A stretch of DNA of 64,000 nucleotides from Aricia agestis (GCF_905147365.1 NC_056418.1:11717262-11781261), one strand, 5' to 3'. Shown: positions 35,314 to 46,877, numbered from the stretch's first letter. A program made the numbers and translations. Notes: a model not told the origin generated them from the letters alone.

Positions 35314-37442
35314 TCGACGCCCCCACCGAATAATCGGACAATCGTAAAAATGAAAATGTTCAGGAGAGCCGAAAAACTGAATTTGTTAATAGCTCCGTCA
35401 AAAAAAGCATCAAAGACTTTTTATATCATAAATGAAAGCTATTTTTTTTGCCTATCTTGCTATCTTAACAATATTTAATTACCACCGAAGGTCTTTTTTT
35501 TAATAAAGCAAAACGCAACTTATCGTTCTGGAGTAGGTCAAGCTCTGATCATTATTGTCTATTGCATGAGTATTCGGGTAATTTTGCGTTTCGACTTCAA
35601 TAAAATGCACATATAATATCTCATTGCAATACTATTCGGGGAAATTGTTTGGGATAAGAATATTGGTAAACACCTATTACTTTACTATTCGGTGATTAAA
35701 AAATATTGTACACTTTATAATTATAGTCATTGTCGTTTTTTCCAATGATTTTCTACTATAGATAAATTAAAAATAATATGTATTTTTGTTTTAATACATT
35801 CATTATCTGATGACATAAATGACATTCTTGCAATTGAAACAGCTGTTGGTTCAAAAAAATACACTCTGGAGACTGGCTCTATCATTTTAATAGTACTTAT
35901 AGTCATTGCAGTTAATTAAAATGTTAGTCATAACCCTCATCGCCACCGGAGTACCAGAGTTGGTGTCACAATAATCAATATCATATTATGTTCTAATAAA
36001 ATGAATGATAATGGCAGGAAATTGCTTTAGACAGTCTTCCGAGAGCATCATAGGCCTTTCTTATATGACGGTGCTTTAATCGTCGACTTCTGTCTACATT
36101 GTAATACAGTTCAATGTCATCAGGATCAAAACTATGTTAAAAACTTCTCAAGTTACAATACAATACAATATTCACACAACACACTATAACAGCACATCTT
36201 ATAGTAGCTAGCAATCGCATTCCTAAGTAAAAACTCAATTGGGTCCCATTAGGACCTGCAGGACAACTTCCACGAATAATGTTTGACTATCTGACAGCTG
36301 CTTGCATGCGTTAAACTGTAACAAGTGCTGTCGTGACAGTTTTAAGCACTTCTTAGAAGTATTTGCGAAAGAAGAAGGTATCTAAATACGTTCTCGTTAA
36401 TTAAGTAACAGATCTCGCTGCTTATCGGTCACGACTAGTTTATTTTGTAGCAAGTATTGCCCATACATCCTTGTTTGTAAGAAAACCCGCATGTGGATTA
36501 CAAAAATCGAAACATAATATTATGATTATATATCCTGAAGATTTAAGAAGACGGATTCCTACAATAGCCGTAAAGTGTAAAATAAAAATATGAGCAATGT
36601 ACATAATTTAACGAATATTAGGAAGGACTTTACCACTTGATGTCTTCCAAAACGACCGCTGGTCGTTCTTACGTCTATGACGACTTAAGACATCCAAAAA
36701 AGCTAGCCAGGGACAGTCAGACAATCTTATTATCTAAAATGAAGAAAGTCCGACAATTCCTGACTCTTGGGTCATGTCCTCTGCGATGATTGATCTGATG
36801 CTGGTCTGAGAGGCTGGAGGTGAGTGGACTGAGATGATCACCGCGATATGATGGTCGTCCGACTCAGATTCTACAAGTTGTCTAAAATAAAACCCAACCA
36901 ATATGCCTTTATGCCCCAAAGGTGCACTGAAGACGCCCTCTATAGGCTATTGAACCACATCAGAAAAAAAGATAGAGAAGGAGAAAATTTCTGTTGTGGT
37001 ACCGCTGGACACAGAGAGGGCCTTCGACAATGCTTGGTGGCCAGCTGTAAAGGTTCGGTTAGCTGAAGTTAGGTGTCTGGGGAACCTGAGGCGGGTGATC
37101 AGCGCCTACCTGAGTGGAAGGAGTGTGAAAGTGAGATGCGCAGGAGTGGAAGTGTGCAGTAGGCAGCAATTTATTTACCCGAATAGTCATGCAATAGTAG
37201 TTTATCGTGAATTCGTTTTGACATATTTTTTCGCAATAGCCTATTGCCCAGTTTTTGGTGTAAAATACAATATTAAGTATTGTTATGGAATAAACACATA
37301 ATTTTTTATATCTTTGTAAATATCCACAGAAAAATTCTGAAAAAAATTCACATGATGTATTTTGACTTCTAGATGCCAAAAATCGTATAACAGCAAAAAC
37401 CCCACAATAGCACATTGTCTGATTATTCGGTGGGGGCGTCGA
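35314..37442. mobile_element. 2.1-kb TIR element carrying a LINE fragment
   Basis: Outer inverted ends of 29 bp (TCGACGCCCCCACCGAATAA... at 35314-35342; its inverse at 37414-37442, one mismatch). A second inverted pair lies inside: 35559-35581 and 37175-37197 (CTATTGCATGAGTATTCGGG..., one mismatch). The word TATTCGG recurs at several sites near each end, like transposase-binding subterminal repeats. No transposase is recognised. The right half contains a LINE reverse-transcriptase fragment. Confidence 0.8.
36848..37160 (+). pseudogene. R1/jockey-like LINE reverse-transcriptase fragment, frameshifted
   Basis: Frame 1 carries KPNQYAFMPQRCTEDALYRL (RT block near the TEDA motif); after a frameshift around 36990, frame 2 carries PLDTERAFDNAWWPAV (the D-x-x-x-A-F-D RT motif, first catalytic Asp) and YLSGRSVKVR. 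It ends abruptly near 37160. The YADD block is absent. Style fits the R1/jockey group; the exact clade is not certain. Confidence 0.88.
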
Positions 37443-37467
37443 TGTGAAAAATGTTCGCTGTATTACA

Positions 37468-37751
37468 TTATTAGCCGTGTACTGACCAAGCGAGCAGCCT
37501 CACGAGACAGTTGCTCGGTCGGTCAGGACGTGCCTCGCCCGAGGGAAACGCTTGCGTTGCCTCGCTCTAGCGTGCCGCGGCCCGAGAGGAACGTTGTCGG
37601 TTTTTGTCGATGCTCAAAGGCGCCTCGGTACGTTTGCCGCGCTCACTTGGCACGTCCTGAACCAAGCAACTGCCTCGCGAGGCTGTCGGGCGAGGCTGCC
37701 GCGCGAGGCTGTCGCGCGAGGCTGCTCGCTTGGTCAGTACGCAGCTAATTA
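37468..37751. mobile_element. GC-rich foldback MITE
   Basis: TATTAGCCGTGTACTGACCA and, inverted, TGGTCAGTACGCAGCTAAT at the ends; AGCGAGCAGCCTC follows in both arms. The right arm contains tandem GCGAGGCTG units of about 12 bp. CpG-rich against an AT-rich background. Confidence 0.9.
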
Positions 37752-37848
37752 CGTTAGAAACGTTAGTTATTGAATCGCCTAGGCTCTAACCAGACGAGTA
37801 GCTTAGACCGGTTCGAAAAAAAGGATTAGGCCTAGGATTAATATTCAC

Positions 37849-37950
37849 CTGGTTACCGCCGTGTCCATGACAGGGCTTAGGATCAACGGTACCAAGCATA
37901 TCCATAGGCCTTACTGAGGAGTCCAAACAAATCCCACGCGTGTCATGTAT
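37849..37950 (-). CDS. GALNT exon G: first ricin-type lectin repeat
   Basis: 102 nt, phase 0 at both ends, bounded by a TTTTTCAG acceptor and a CAG|GTGAAT donor. Encodes residues 423-456. RGICLDSS and PCHGHGGNQ are the paired landmarks (CLD and the CHxxGGNQ block) of the alpha repeat of the (QxW)3 ricin-B lectin domain found at the C-terminus of GalNAc transferases, which binds GalNAc already present on the acceptor. The gene must continue with about two more repeats; I could not identify those exons at lower coordinates. Confidence 0.95.
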
Positions 37951-38039
37951 CTGAAAAAGGTCAAGTTCGAATCGCAATCCCGCCATCGTAATTCATAATG
38001 GTAACAGACAGACACCTAGTTTTAGGAATATATATAGAT

Positions 38040-38265
38040 ATATATAGATGACGCACGCAACTCCGTTGCGCCAAAATTAGTTTATCGCGCGGTAATCGTA
38101 CATTTTTCCGGGATAAAAACTATCCTACGCCCTTTCTCGGGACTCAAAGTATCTTCATGCCAAATTTCAGCAAAATCGGTTCAGCGGTTCGAGCGTGAAC
38201 AGGTAACAGACAGATAGACAGACAGACAGACACACTTTCGCATTTATAATATTAGTATGGATTTT
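38040..38265 (+). mobile_element. Family A repeat
   Basis: GATGACGCACGCAACTCCGT to TTTATAATATTAGTATGGAT, with ATAGACAGACAGACAGACAC. Lies in the intron between exons G and F. Confidence 0.88.
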
Positions 38266-38445
38266 ACTTCTATTTCCTTTGAACAAGGTGCAAACTGCAA
38301 GTGCATTGTTTGGGGCTCTTACGTTTCTTAGATTCGGGTGTTTTCTTGATTACGACAATTATTAGCAAAGATTTGCATACGCATTATTAATTTGGGAGTA
38401 GGTGCTCTACGTCAGTTTCTTATAATACCTTGTATGGTGTTTTGA

Positions 38446-38700
38446 TTGTTTTAATAATAATAATAATAATAATAATAAACATTTATTCAACATGTAAACA
38501 CATTACACCACATTACAAAACAGAACATAGCAAAACAAAAAACAAAGAAAAAAACAATCAGACGGACATTATAATACACATTTTTAATATCTATCTGGGT
38601 ACAAAACACAATGTAGTGTAATGCGAATGCTGCCGAAAAGGACCCCACTCAGGTGATGATCGCGGTATAGTACCTACACCGCGATCCCTGGTGTTCTGTG
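38446..38700 (-). mobile_element. LINE 3' end with (AAT)n tail
   Basis: (TAA)n at 38448-38478 followed by ACATTTATTCAACATGTAAA. Reverse complement reads as a 3' UTR with AATAAATGT then (TTA)n. Similar ends occur near 1477 and 23900. Confidence 0.6.
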
Positions 38701-39074
38701 GAGCCTTGTTGTCGTTCGCTCGACAGATGCACACTGGCGTGCAAACTAATTAAGTAGAATAAAATAGTATATATAACAATCTTTATAAGTAAATGCATAA
38801 TAATTAGATAAAATAGATATGCTCAAATAATTTGTATACTTACATAAACTGTACCTACTTAAATAAAATGATAATATATATATAATATTGGCAAAACACG
38901 TTAAAAACAATGATTTAGAAGTATTAAATTTAATATTATCAATAAAAAGTTTCAAGTAACTATTTTCCTCTCACCCCAGCTAAAGAATATAATATTATGC
39001 ACTACGCGAACCCCAGCTGCAACATGACGTCACGTCATAGGCCATAGCTCAAAACAAAACAGCTTAGGATTTAC

Positions 39075-39115
39075 TTTAGGATTTCGTTTTCACTCAGTGA
39101 AAACGAAATCCTAAA
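39075..39115. repeat. Perfect hairpin, 20-bp arms
   Basis: TTTAGGATTTCGTTTTCACT, central C, exact reverse complement. Confidence 0.95.
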
Positions 39116-39529
39116 AGGCTAGTGGAAAGTAAACGTAGATTGTCTTTTTTATGATTACCACAGAAAATAAATACAATTTATTTAATTTTTCTTGTGATAA
39201 TACTCTGCTCGAGGCAATAAAATCTAGTTATTATCTAATTATATGATATTTCTTGTATGTTAGGAGATAATTAGAATAAAATGTTTTAATAAGATATTGA
39301 AACATGAAATAAACAATTCCAGGTACAAAATAACGATGTTATTAAAGTTTTACAGCAATCAATTTTAGATTATGATTTAAGTTCTGTATTGGTGTTTATT
39401 GCATTAGAATAAAGCAATTACTGCTAAACATAATAATATTATATTTTTTTTATTACAACCGATGTGGCACTGTATGTGTATTAAATCTCTCCTTAAGTAT
39501 TTGGTTTGTTCTTCCAAAATAGTAGCGCT

Positions 39530-39742
39530 AATATTCTTTTACGGCGCAAGAACCGTACATTTTTCCAGGATAAAATATTTTTTATTAAAAGGGAGAAAGG
39601 ACAAAGGATTCTGCCTTTGTCCTTTCTCAGGACTAAAATCTCCACATTAAGTTTCAGCAAAATCGATTCAACGGTTTGGGCGTGAAGAGGTAACAGACAG
39701 ACAGACAGACACCCTTCCGCATTTATAATATTATTAGTATGT
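39530..39742 (+). mobile_element. Family A repeat abutting an exon
   Basis: ACCGTACATTTTTCCAGGAT, GACAGACAGACAGACACCCT and ATTTATAATATTATTAGTAT. Its 3' end stops about seven bases from the GALNT exon F boundary. Confidence 0.85.
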
Positions 39743-39749
39743 ATCTTAC

Positions 39750-39932
39750 TTGTCCATACTGTAGCACATTCGTATGTATTTCCAGTTCAGGGTAAACATT
39801 TTTCAAATACCATTCAAAAGACTTGCATTGTAGTTTCTCCCGAAGTTCTTTTCGTTCCGACACATCGCCAAAATCTTCCCTGAGGTCACCAATTCTTTGG
39901 TAAAAGTATTTCGCGTAATCGTCCATCCATAC
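39750..39932 (-). CDS. GALNT exon F: end of the catalytic domain
   Basis: 183 nt, phase 0 at both ends; acceptor TTTTCAAG, donor CAA|GTAAGA. Encodes residues 362-422: VWMDDYAKYFY followed by FGDVSERKELREKLQCKSFEWYL-type sequence. VWMD-Y and the LR-KLQCK-F-WYL-NVYPEL block are landmarks of the C-terminal part of the GT-A domain and its linker to the lectin domain. Confidence 0.96.
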
Positions 39933-40086
39933 CTTGAAAATAAATATCAATTGTAAACATAGCAGCTGAACTCAGACAGAATTACATATAATTTTAAATT
40001 CATGAAGAGTTTCATAGAGAATAAACGGTTAAAATCTTCACCAAATTAAAGTTAAGTATCATCATTGCGGCCGTAAGTGTTCTTTT

Positions 40087-40575
40087 TTTAGGGTTCCGTG
40101 CTCAAAGGGTAAAACGGGACCCTATTACTGAGACTTATATGTCTGTCTGTCTGTCTATCTGTCCGTCTGTCCGTCTGTCTGTCTCCAGGTTGTAACTCAA
40201 GAACGGTAATAGCTAGAGAGTTGAAATTTTCAGAGATTATGTATTTCTATTGCCGTTATAACCACAAATACTAAAAACAAAATAAATTTAATATTTAAAG
40301 AAAGATTCCCATACAACAAACGTGATTTTTTTATAATTTTTTGCTTGTTATTAACGATGACAATTTAAATGACAATAAATAGCCTGAACCTGAAGTGTTC
40401 ACAAATCTTATTTCATTAAATGTTCACAAATCACTTAGTTTTATTTGTACTTTAGTAATTCATAATAAAATTTGAATAAAATTAATAATTAAGGAAAAAA
40501 TATAAGTGTTTTTGTATGGGAGCCCATACAAAAACACTCATATTTTTCCTATTTTTGCTTTATAATGGAACGTAA
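40087..40575. mobile_element. AGGGTTCCGTGC repeat
   Basis: Starts TAGGGTTCCGTGCTCAAAGG and AACGGGACCCTATTACTGAG, followed by a (GTCT)n tract, a repeat edge widespread in Lepidoptera. The right edge near GGAACGTAACCCTTGCGCAC looks like the inverted terminus. A perfect hairpin (16-bp arms, AGTGTTTTTGTATGGG) lies at 40505-40538. Confidence 0.7.
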
Positions 40576-41165
40576 CCCTTGCGCACGCACGTGGCCAATT
40601 ATTTCTATAATAATTTAAAACTAACTGTATCTTAATAATTATTAAATTTCGATAGATAATTAGCAGCATCAACATTTAAGCTTAATAATTGACCCTTTGG
40701 TCTCGACTCTCGAGTCTCGACTCCCGAGGTATTTTCGTTCAATTCAGTTTCTCTCCGAGATGAAGTTTGATAGAATTTAATATTATAATGGAAACAAAAG
40801 GATCTCTGATAAATATGAATTTTGGAAATACTTATAACGAAAATATTTTTAAGTAAGTAATTTAAATTTGATTCGTTCAGTATGCACGTTTTATTTTAAA
40901 TATCAATCAAGCTTCAAATCTTAAGACTCGTCATTTCAGTAATTTATCGAAAAATAACTTACTGAACTCAAAAGCGACTTTTTAAAATTATTATTATAAT
41001 ACTTACACTTGTTTATTGAGTGTTTATTATTTTTTGAATTTTACATAATTTTAGGCGTATAACCTTTTTAAATAAGTATTCAATGATAAAACAATGAATG
41101 CTCATATTTTAGTACGATCATATTTTGTATATAAATACAAACTATTTAGTCAAATTAGAACATAC

Positions 41166-41608
41166 CTCTGCTAAGCGCAAATAATTCTTGAGCATCGATC
41201 TTCCCGTTTTGTATGGAAAAGATTTTCTGAAAACGTGTCCCACGTGTGAACACGGCACTATTTCCATAGACCCACCGCACATCCACGTTTTGAATGACAA
41301 TTCCAAATTTTCAGCTCCCCAAATTTCAAAGGAATCGTCGTAGTAACCGATCTTTTTAAAGAATTCAAGACTAATGGCAAATAATCCCCCAGCTATGGCA
41401 GGTGTAGTTATAGGCTTATATTCGTTCCCTTGAAATTTATGTTTCGGTATATGCCTCCAAATAAATTTTAGGTCCCAATTGAAACCACCGATTTGTACGT
41501 ATTTTTGAGCTATGTATTCAAATGTATTAGCATCTATGTGGTCTATCGTTGGACTGACAACGATAGTAAAATCTTCTGCTATCCTTTCAAGCAAAGGTTC
41601 AAGCCAAC
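41166..41608 (-). CDS. GALNT exon E: core of the catalytic domain
   Basis: 443 nt; acceptor TTTTTCAG, donor GAG|GTATGT; enters with 2 nt of a codon and exits in phase 0. Encodes residues 214-361. GWLEPLLERIAED, PTIDHIDANTFEY, TPAIAGGLFAI, the EIWGAENLELSFKTWMCGG segment (Gal/GalNAc-T motif contacting UDP-GalNAc) and PCSHVGHVFRK are all present in the family order. The Trp-Gly-x-Glu-Asn motif and the His of SHVGH are intact, so the enzyme should be active. The upstream intron contains the Ty3/gypsy element. Confidence 0.98.
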
Positions 41609-42047
41609 CTGAAAAATTTAATAGGGAACGAGAAAAAACTATACGTTATAATATTTAATTATTAAAATAGTACAAGTCCAGTAAAAACACCACGAGTTTC
41701 GGATTATAGACGCTAGTAGGAAGGACTTTCTTTGTATTGGAGAAAATACAGTGGCACAAGTAAATAATCGAGTACAAGTTTCGGATTGGTGACATCCGTT
41801 TGCAGCACCTTCGTAGTTTAGTTTCCCATTATATGTCAATAATATATGTCAATAATAACATTATATGTATATAATAATCAATTTCATTAGTATCTTAAAC
41901 ATCAATTAAAGACGTGAGTGGAAGAACCAGGACAATTATTACAGGTTACATCCATTCAGAAATAAAAGTGTATTATGATACCGAAACAGAACAATTCACT
42001 TTACAACTGGGGGTGTATCATGACCATTCACGGAAACTGAATTGTTC

Positions 42048-42051
42048 CAGG
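42048..42051. repeat. Target-site duplication CAGG (left)
   Basis: CAGG precedes the left LTR and is repeated at 48310-48313 after the right LTR. Confidence 0.9.
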
Positions 42052-42657
42052 TGTAGGATTGAGGCAAATATCCTAAAGAATATTTACCCCACCTAACTGT
42101 CGATCTGTCTGTCTGTACTTAAGTTCGGAACTAAGGTTGTCGGTCTGTATGTCTGATAATATTTATCCCCTACGGCTTACATATAACTATAAAATATACT
42201 CCGCTATCGGGATTCGAACCCGATATGTAAGCAATAATAAGGAGGATAGGTATATATTGCGTGAAGCGCTTAACACTAAATGAATATGAAAGATGAAAGG
42301 AAACAAGATGAAATACTTACAGAATGAAATTTATTATGAGGATGAATACACAGTAAAGATCAAGCACAGTGAAATGAGAAGTTAAAGAAATAGCACAGAA
42401 AAACAGTATGGAAAAGCACAAATGAAAATATGAAGTGTAATTATGAGGAATGACAAAATGATCGAACTACGTAAGCTAAATGTCTAAGTACAAGGGACAC
42501 AGGCGGTGCGTATGAGAGCCTACAGCGGAGTGGCGTGTGCGCTCGTCGTTTCTGGAAGCCGGCGCGCTCGGCGACCGGTTGTAAGGGAGACGGACACGCG
42601 CCGCGCGGAAGCGATAAGCGTAGCGATTTTGTCGTACATATAACAAATATCGCTACA
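42052..42657 (-). repeat. 3' LTR
   Basis: 606 bp, TG...CA ends with 5-bp inverted TGTAG/CTACA. Contains (on the element's strand) GGGTTCGAATCCC flanked to form a complete tRNA T arm near 42210-42228. Confidence 0.97.
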
Positions 42658-42670
42658 GTACTCCCCGGCT
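42658..42670 (-). other. Polypurine tract
   Basis: On the minus strand CCGGGGAGTAC directly precedes the 3' LTR, the expected position of the plus-strand primer. Confidence 0.75.
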
Positions 42671-42681
42671 GAGTCCGTTGA

Positions 42682-45269
42682 CTACGGACGATAGTAGTCT
42701 GGGAATCTAACCCTTCGACCGCTTCTGGTGCGTTTTGGCTCCGGAGTCGTCGTGGTCATCGGTGTGGTGTCTTCAGCTGGAGATGACGTTTTCTCTGAAG
42801 GTGTTGACCCCTCCGATGTCACGTAGGCCGGTTTGAGGCGATCGATGGTCACGGTCTGCTCTTGTCCCTGAACTTCGATGACGTACGCCTTAATACCTCT
42901 TCTTATGACCTTGAAGGGACCAAGATAAGCTGGTTGCAGAGTCTTGCGTTCCGGACCTTGGCGAAGATAGACGTAGGTAGCATCCTTCAAGTTCTTCGGT
43001 ACGTAAAATGTACGGTTCCCGTGCCATGATGTTGCTTGAGGGCTCAATCTGCTGAGGTGGTTGCGTAAACGATTCCCAAATTCCGACAGGTCCTCCATGG
43101 TGCTGGGGTAGCTCGTTGAGAAGAATTCTCCCGGCAAGCGAAGAGGTTCTCCGTAAACCAGCTCTGCGCATGACGCACGCAGATCTTCCTTCCAGGCGGT
43201 CCGAATGCCCAGAAGCACTATCGGCAAAGTTTCGACCCAGTTGGTCGTAGAGTGGCAAGATATCGCCGATTTCAGCTGTCGATGAAGACGCTCGACGAGT
43301 CCGTTGGCAGCAGGGTGATACGCCGTCGTGGTGTGATGAGTAGCTCCTAGGAGATTTGCCAAATTCTTGAATAGGCTACTCTCGAACTGACGCCCTCTGT
43401 CAGTCGTGATTCTCTCGGGACATCCAAAACGGGAGACCCAGCCAGCTATGAATGCAGCTGCGCAGGATTCCGCGGTGATGTCACGTAGTGGGTAAGCCTC
43501 TGGCCAACGCGTGAACCTGTCGACAATTGTCAGACAGTATCTGAAGTCATTCTTCAGCGGCATGGAAATGATGTCCATGTGAATATGGCGAAAACGTGCT
43601 GTCGGTAAACTAAACTGCTTGAGAGGAGCAGCGGTGTGCCGTCCAACCTTATTAGATTGGCACTCATGGCATTCTTGACACCACTGCCGACAGTCCTTCT
43701 TGACCCCAGGCCAAACAAACCTCTCCGTGACGAGGCGGACACTCGCCTTAGTTCCTGGGTGGCTCAAGCAGTGCAAGGTCTTGAATACATGACGTCGCTG
43801 CGATGGTGTGATGTAGGGCCGAGGAAGTGGAGTTGACGTGTCGCAATAAACGACGACATCAGTGCCAGGCACGTTCATCTTCTCCAGACGAAGCGATGAT
43901 CCAGACTGCAGCAAGGTTTGGAGTTCCGGGTCGCTTTCTTGATCTCTCGCCAACGACTTGTAGTCGACAAGAGTCAGTCCCACCTCTTCTATCCGCGAGA
44001 GGGTGTCAGCCACGCAGTTCTCCGTTCCACCGATGAATCTGATGTCAGTGGAAAATTGGCTGATATAGTCGAGATACCGGAACTGGCGAGGAGAACAGTT
44101 GTCACGGCGTGTAGTGAAAGCGAAGGTAAGTGGCTTGTGGTCCGTGTAAATTGTAAACGTCCTTGCTTCCACCATGTGCCTGAAATGCCGTATGGCCTGA
44201 TATATCGCCAGGAGTTCGCGGTCATACGGGCTATACTTGGTCTGCACTGGGCTCAACTTCTTGGAGAAGAAAGCTATGGGTTGCCAGCCTTCCTCCGACT
44301 TCTGCTGCAGTACAGCTCCGATGGCTTTATCTGAAGCGTCGGTTTGAATAGCCAGCTCGAGCCTTGGGTCTGGATATGACAGGATGGCAGCCTCTGACAA
44401 ACTCTTCTTGCAGAGTTCAAAAGCTTGCAGCTGATCAGCAGTGAAGTTGATGGGTTGCGAACCTTTGACCTTGGGGCCCGCTAGAAGAGCGTTTAGTGGT
44501 GCTTGAAAAGCTCCTGCTTTGGGGATAAAGCGACGGTAAAAATTTACCATCCCCAGGAAACGTCGAAGCTCCTTCACAGTTTTCGGCTGAGGGAAATCTT
44601 GAATAGCCTGCACCTTTGTCGCGTGTGGGCTAATGCCTTCTGCAGAAACTGTGTAGCCGAGAAAAGTAACTTTTGACTGCCCAAATACACATTTCGATGT
44701 GTTGATAAGGATAGCATAATCCTCGAGCCTCTGGAATAACTGCTTCAGATGCTGTTTGTGCTGCTCCTCAGTCTCGGAGAACACCAGGATATCGTCGATG
44801 AATCCGTAAGTAAAATCGAGATTCTGGAGAACTTCATCGATGAACCGTTGGAATGTTTGAGCCGCATTTCAGAGACCGAAGGTCATATACGGGAACTCAA
44901 ACATTCCGAACGGCGTGGTGATGGCTGTCTTCGGGATATCCTCTTCACAGACGGGCAGCTGATTGAAAGCCTTTACCAGATCGATGGTGCTGAAGATGCG
45001 CTTCCCAGCCAGGTGGTAGGCAAAGTCTTGTATGTGCCTAACTGGGTAGCAATCTGGTATGGTGCGGGCATTCAGAGCCTGGTAGTCGCCGCATGGTCTC
45101 CATCCATCATCCTTCTTCTTGGCTAAGTGTAGCGGAGAAGACCATGAACTCTGTGAAGGTCGTGCTGTACCATTCTGCACCATCTCCTCAAACTGCTTCT
45201 TGGCGATAGCAAGTCGTTCAGGATCCAAACGACGAGGGTGGCTGGATACAGGTGGTCCCGGAGTAGTCC
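42682..45269 (-). pseudogene. pol: pol 3' part: reverse transcriptase, RNase H, integrase
   Basis: One frame from the insertion edge to the stop near the LTR, with a single TGA (44869-44871) inside RT. In order: LDPERL...FEEMV lead-in; RT blocks including FSTIDLVKAFNQL and the FIDD catalytic box; RNase H (QTDASDKAIGAVL, YTDHKPL, DTLSR); integrase zinc finger (H-x4-H...C-x2-C: HPGTKA...CQECHECQ); DDE core (HMDIIS, TTDRGRQF, HPAANGLVERLHR); and a C-terminal GPFKVIRR / RLKPAY chromatin-contact-type domain. The break lies between two RT motifs. Apart from that stop the frame is open, consistent with recent inactivation. Confidence 0.95.
44869..44871 (-). other. Nonsense codon in the RT domain
   Basis: TGA between TFGL and NAAQTF. 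The frame on both sides is the same and continues the RT domain, so this is a point mutation (or sequencing error) and not a frameshift. Confidence 0.9.
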
Positions 45270-46308
45270 AGGGGGCCTACTACAACCTCTTATAGCAGTA
45301 TTATTTTAATCTTACTTTATGATTTCGTACCATCACCTCTTAAAAGTAAGATTACTTTATGATTGTTCCGTCAAGACGTTTTGTGACGTCATGTCCCGAT
45401 TCATTCGCTCTCAGCGTACCATGAGCTCCATTTTGACACCGTTTGACAGATGAGCAAGATTACTTTAACGTCAAACTAGCGATCTTAAATCCGCTGTGAA
45501 ATATCAACTTTTTTAAGATTGTTTTGCATTTTTTACTGTTTTTTAGTAAAATTATATTTGAAAATTGAGTACGGTACGACTTTAAATTACGCATATTATG
45601 TATTAACAAGAAAAGTCTTAACTTTATTTGTATTTAAAGTTTACCATGTACATAAAAAACGGCTTTTGTTTTGAGATAACCAATGAATTAAATATTTACG
45701 TACCTTCTATTTACCTTAAAATAGAAAATATCGAAACAGTCTTCAAAGTCGCGCAACTCACACACCACTTAAAACTTTTTTGTTTTAGCGTACCACAACA
45801 ACACTTCACGTCTTAATTGGGTTTCAGCATTAGTTTTTCAACAATTTAACTATTTGATTTAATTCCTATTGTTAACAATTTAGCGCTGAATCGGTTTAAT
45901 TTATTGAAATATTTATGTTTAGTACCATTCAAATTCTCTACAGTCACTAATAAGTTTTTTCTACATTTGTTTAGACTAATTAGACACTTCATTTGTTTAC
46001 ACAATCGTGTGAGAGTGACAAAACGCTTTATAGCTGCTATCTCGCTTCCACCCATGACAATTCATTTGTTTACACAATCGTGTGAGAGGAACAAAGCGCT
46101 TCATAGTTGCTTATCTCGCTTCCACCCATTGATAAATGTAAACAAATAATTTGATATCGTTCGTTCTTTCCCATCACTTAGCAGGAATAAAACAAGATTG
46201 TTTTCATACACCTTAAAAAGTTCATGGTACGAATCAAAGTAAGGTTATTGTAATCTTACAACAAAGTGTTCTGGAAACATGATAGTTTTAGGAAAGGTTG
46301 TGGTAGGC
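45270..46308. mobile_element. ~1-kb TIR element inserted in gypsy pol
   Basis: Inverted ends GGCCTACTACAACCT (45274-45288) and, inverted, AGGTTGTGGTAGGCC (46295-46309), one mismatch; a second inverted zone includes CTTACTTTATGATTTCGTAC and ATGGTACGAATCAAAGTAAG. It separates protease from reverse transcriptase: pol residues VHHIR on one side resume as TTPGPPVSSH on the other. No transposase. A 73-bp tandem duplication lies at 45988-46131 (TTCATTTGTTTACACAATCG in both units). Target duplication is too short or too mutated to define. Confidence 0.88.
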
Positions 46309-46877
46309 CGCCTGATGTGGTGGACGGTATTGTGCTTGATAACTCTGTCTTTACCAGCTGGACGAGTTATATTGGGGAACTCACGAAGCAACTGGTGGTA
46401 AGCAGAGTCGTCGTAAACAGTACGTACTGACGCAATGTTGTCGTTGCTAGGTTGATGAGGGGAGGACACAGAAAGAGATGTGAGTCCATCTACCAGTCTC
46501 TGGTTACGGCAGTCGACAAGCAAGTTGTAAAAACTTAAAAAGTCGACTCCGATAATAGCCCTAGTGACGTCAGCAATAGTGAACCGCCATTCGAATGCAC
46601 GACGAAGTCCTAGATCGAGCTTGAGATTAATAAATCCATACGTCGAAATTACTGTACCATTCGCAGCAAACAGCTCGTAGGTTGACTTGGTGTTAGCAGG
46701 CGCTCGAACAGCTGATCTTGGGAAGACACACAAGTCAGACCCGGTATCAATGAGGTACTGTACCTTGGACTTCCGATCAGTTATGAAGAGTCGGCCTTGT
46801 TGTTGGTAGCAGCCGCTGACGGCCTCTAGTGACTGCTTTTGGCGTTTCCCGGAATGAAAGTGCACGGGGATTTGCAT
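46309..46877 (-). pseudogene. pol: pol 5' part: retroviral-type aspartic protease
   Basis: Overlaps the end of gag by about 50 bases in the -1 frame, so synthesis would need a ribosomal frameshift. VQYLIDTGSDLCVFPRS is the catalytic DTG(S) of the protease and IIGVDFLSFYNLLVD its C-terminal landmark. The frame then enters the TIR insertion and stops at 46245 after unrelated residues. Confidence 0.92.

Noticed and set aside
37362..37773. Plus-strand ORFs of 128 and 73 codons, Arg/Ala-rich
   Set aside because: Entirely produced by the GC-rich foldback MITE at 37468-37751.
43554..44334. Several ORFs of 60-138 codons on both strands
   Set aside because: Out-of-frame shadows of the gypsy pol gene.
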